A stretch of DNA of 7,348 bases from Chitinophagales bacterium (GTDB lineage: Bacteria; Bacteroidota; Bacteroidia; Chitinophagales; UBA10324). The position numbers and the translations under genes are program-made. The stretch lies in assembly GCA_013695775.1 (NCBI GenBank), contig JACCZV010000249.1:1-7348 (forward strand), written 5' to 3'. Shown here in pieces: positions 5,756-7,348 of this stretch (positions are counted from its first letter, which is position 1; every line of letters begins with the position of its first letter). The notes beneath the pieces are model-generated. The model was not told where the DNA came from. It made no database searches and saw only the letters and a list, made by a program, of their open reading frames with translations.

Positions 5756-7348
5756 CTACTCAATCACCAGCTTTTTAATATAGCTCTCGGCTCCCGCCTG
5801 AATTTTAACAAGATAAATTCCGCTGTTTAACGAGTTAAAGTCGTCGAAATTAATTTGTTGTTGATGATTTCCTGCTGTCTGCAATTGGTTCAGCGTTGCG
5901 AAAACTTCTCTGCCGGTGAAATCTGTGATGGAAATATTCACATCACTTTCAGCAGTAAGGTTATAGGCGAGCGTAAACTCGCCATCATTGGGGTTGGGAA
6001 AAATATTTAAGGTACTGAACTGATTTACCAATCCATCTATTCCCACGGGATACTCTGAAACGGTAACATCATCTAAGTAGACGTTATTTCCTGCTGTGCC
6101 GCCTGTTAATTCAAACTTGAAGCGGACATTATCTGTGGCAAGAGATGAGGGTAATTCCACCATGCCCAATGACCAGTTATTAGATGTAGATCCTGGTGTA
6201 AAGTATGAGCCCCAGGCGCCATTGTTTATCAGGTTAACACCACTGATGGTATATCGCAGCATCCATGTTTCACCGCAGTTTGTGGAGGCATAGACCCTTA
6301 GCACATCATCCATTTGCTCAAGCACTGATGTGGACGAAGCAGCCGCATATCGGAATGACAGGTATGTAGCCTGCATATCCGTAAGATCGAGAGCAGGGGT
6401 AACAGCATAATCAATGTCCCCTTTATCTCCATAATAATTCGAAACAACCAAAGAATTGGAACTACCATAACCCGCGGTAGAGGCTAAATTCCAATATGAA
6501 TCATTGTCATCTGAATTCACCGTAATCCAATCATTTGAAAATTGAGTCTGATTTTCAAATCCCTCATAATAATAATGAGCATATTGAGCAAGAAGCGGGC
6601 TTACATAAATGTCTTTTGAGATTGTGGCTGACCCTGTTGCGTTCGATGAGGTAAGGGTTACAGTATGTTGACCTGGATCACTGAAGATCACGGTCGGATT
6701 TTGTTCAGTAGAGGAAGCAGGGGTTCCACCTGAAAATTCCCAATTCCAGCTTGTAACATCACCATTCCACGAGAAATCTGCAAACAAAACATCAGCACCC
6801 TGGCAGATAAAGTAATGGTTGGGATTAAAGTCTGCGTGGGGTGCACAAGCTCCTATGTAACCATCGTTGGTGCCCGTGGCTTCAAGGTTTGAAGACGACC
6901 ATAAATTATTTCGATCTGATACAGTTGTGTTTAATACCCCCCTCATAACAGCGGACTGCCCTTCGGAGAACATTCTATAACAGTAAGAATATTCCATATA
7001 GTTTTGAACATTTTCAATTATTCCAGGAGTGCAAATAGAGCCGTCCAGGTTGCATGTGGTCCACCCTTGTGTTTCGGGAGTGTCGAAAATTCCATCATCA
7101 CCACATTCAACCCCGGGGAAATTTGTAGAGCCCCATACATGAGGCAGATTGAGGTAATGGCCAACTTCATGAGTCAGTGCCCGGCTGGTTGTCACATTCC
7201 CTGATTCAATGCTGCCGACATAATCGGAAAGTATTACTATCCCATCTAAAGGAGCTAAAAAACCATCTACGCTGGAGGGATAATATGCGTAGCCTGCCGC
7301 ACCACTTGAGATACTATTTACTACCCATATATTCAGATACATATTTCT
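5756..7348 (-). CDS. Secreted M43-family zinc metalloprotease with PKD and T9SS sorting domains (N-terminus outside window)
   Basis: 530 codons of an open frame reaching the right edge; the visible part starts inside the protease domain at RNMYLNIWVVN, so the ATG at 7342 is internal, and the signal peptide and propeptide lie beyond. Numbered from the first visible residue, HEVGHYLNLPH (60-70; bases 7171-7139) is the HExxHxxxxxH zinc site of M43 (pappalysin/cytophagalysin) metzincins. CGDDGIFDTPE and NYMEYSYCYRMF (116-127) follow; the latter holds the Met-turn. A PKD-like domain lies at about 172-251 (WNWEFSGGTPAS, QNPTVIFSDPGQHTVTLTSS). A MAM or choice-of-anchor J-like beta-sandwich runs from about 260 to 431, opening EGFENQTQFSNDW and closing NNVYLDDVTVSE. 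A T9SS type A sorting domain occupies about 446-530 (LNIFPNPNDGEF, SGIYLVKIQAG, KKLVIE). The enzyme should cross the outer membrane through the Por system and be released or anchored, probably for degrading external protein. It converges on ligA with only 45 bp between. Confidence 0.93.
   Translation of the reverse strand, partial: RNMYLNIWVVNSISSGAAGYAYYPSSVDGFLAPLDGIVILSDYVGSIESGNVTTSRALTHEVGHYLNLPHVWGSTNFPGVECGDDGIFDTPETQGWTTCNLDGSICTPGIIENVQNYMEYSYCYRMFSEGQSAVMRGVLNTTVSDRNNLWSSSNLEATGTNDGYIGACAPHADFNPNHYFICQGADVLFADFSWNGDVTSWNWEFSGGTPASSTEQNPTVIFSDPGQHTVTLTSSNATGSATISKDIYVSPLLAQYAHYYYEGFENQTQFSNDWITVNSDDNDSYWNLASTAGYGSSNSLVVSNYYGDKGDIDYAVTPALDLTDMQATYLSFRYAAASSTSVLEQMDDVLRVYASTNCGETWMLRYTISGVNLINNGAWGSYFTPGSTSNNWSLGMVELPSSLATDNVRFKFELTGGTAGNNVYLDDVTVSEYPVGIDGLVNQFSTLNIFPNPNDGEFTLAYNLTAESDVNISITDFTGREVFATLNQLQTAGNHQQQINFDDFNSLNSGIYLVKIQAGAESYIKKLVIE

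Noticed and set aside
7004..7204. Plus-strand open frame opposite the M43 catalytic site
   Set aside because: It mirrors the coding frame over the conserved zinc motif and has no independent support.
1..7348. Defence island, mobile element or novel multi-gene system
   Set aside because: No transposase, integrase, recombinase, toxin-antitoxin, restriction or CRISPR signature was found; apart from the sigma/anti-sigma pair the genes look functionally independent.

Overview
The window looks like chromosomal DNA from a Bacteroidota bacterium, most likely of the Cytophagales/Chitinophagales type; the genus cannot be named from sequence alone. The evidence is a metalloprotease ending in a type IX secretion (T9SS, Por) sorting domain, a secreted choice-of-anchor L type protein, an ECF sigma/RskA-like anti-sigma pair of the Bacteroidota kind, moderate-to-low GC, and starts without clear Shine-Dalgarno sequences. 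No tRNA, rRNA, CRISPR array, insertion sequence or phage gene was seen.

Layout, left to right. (1) 1-242, minus: the 5' end of a secreted choice-of-anchor L domain gene, broken by an in-frame TAG at codon 48. (2) 325-1875, minus: a complete GH3-family adenylate-forming enzyme. (3) 1876-2028: a divergent intergenic region with a candidate Bacteroidota promoter for GH3 and a 7-bp inverted repeat in front of the sigma gene. (4) 2029-2598 and 2639-3511, plus: an ECF sigma factor and its membrane-bound anti-sigma factor. Their junction carries a 39-bp tandem duplication covering the end of the sigma gene and the anti-sigma start codon. (5) 3522-3577: a likely terminator. (6) 3605-5710, plus: NAD-dependent DNA ligase LigA, preceded at once by a small hairpin. 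(7) 5756-7348, minus: an M43 metalloprotease with PKD, MAM/choice-of-anchor J-like and T9SS sorting domains, running off the right edge.

The sigma and anti-sigma genes form an envelope-sensing regulatory pair. The other genes look independent. The two flanking secreted proteins are typical of the Bacteroidota secretome, but nothing ties them to the sigma factor. The most unusual observations are the 39-bp duplication at the sigma/anti-sigma junction, which leaves both proteins intact but should change translational coupling, and the single in-frame stop in the anchor-L gene. I found no convincing multi-gene novel system.
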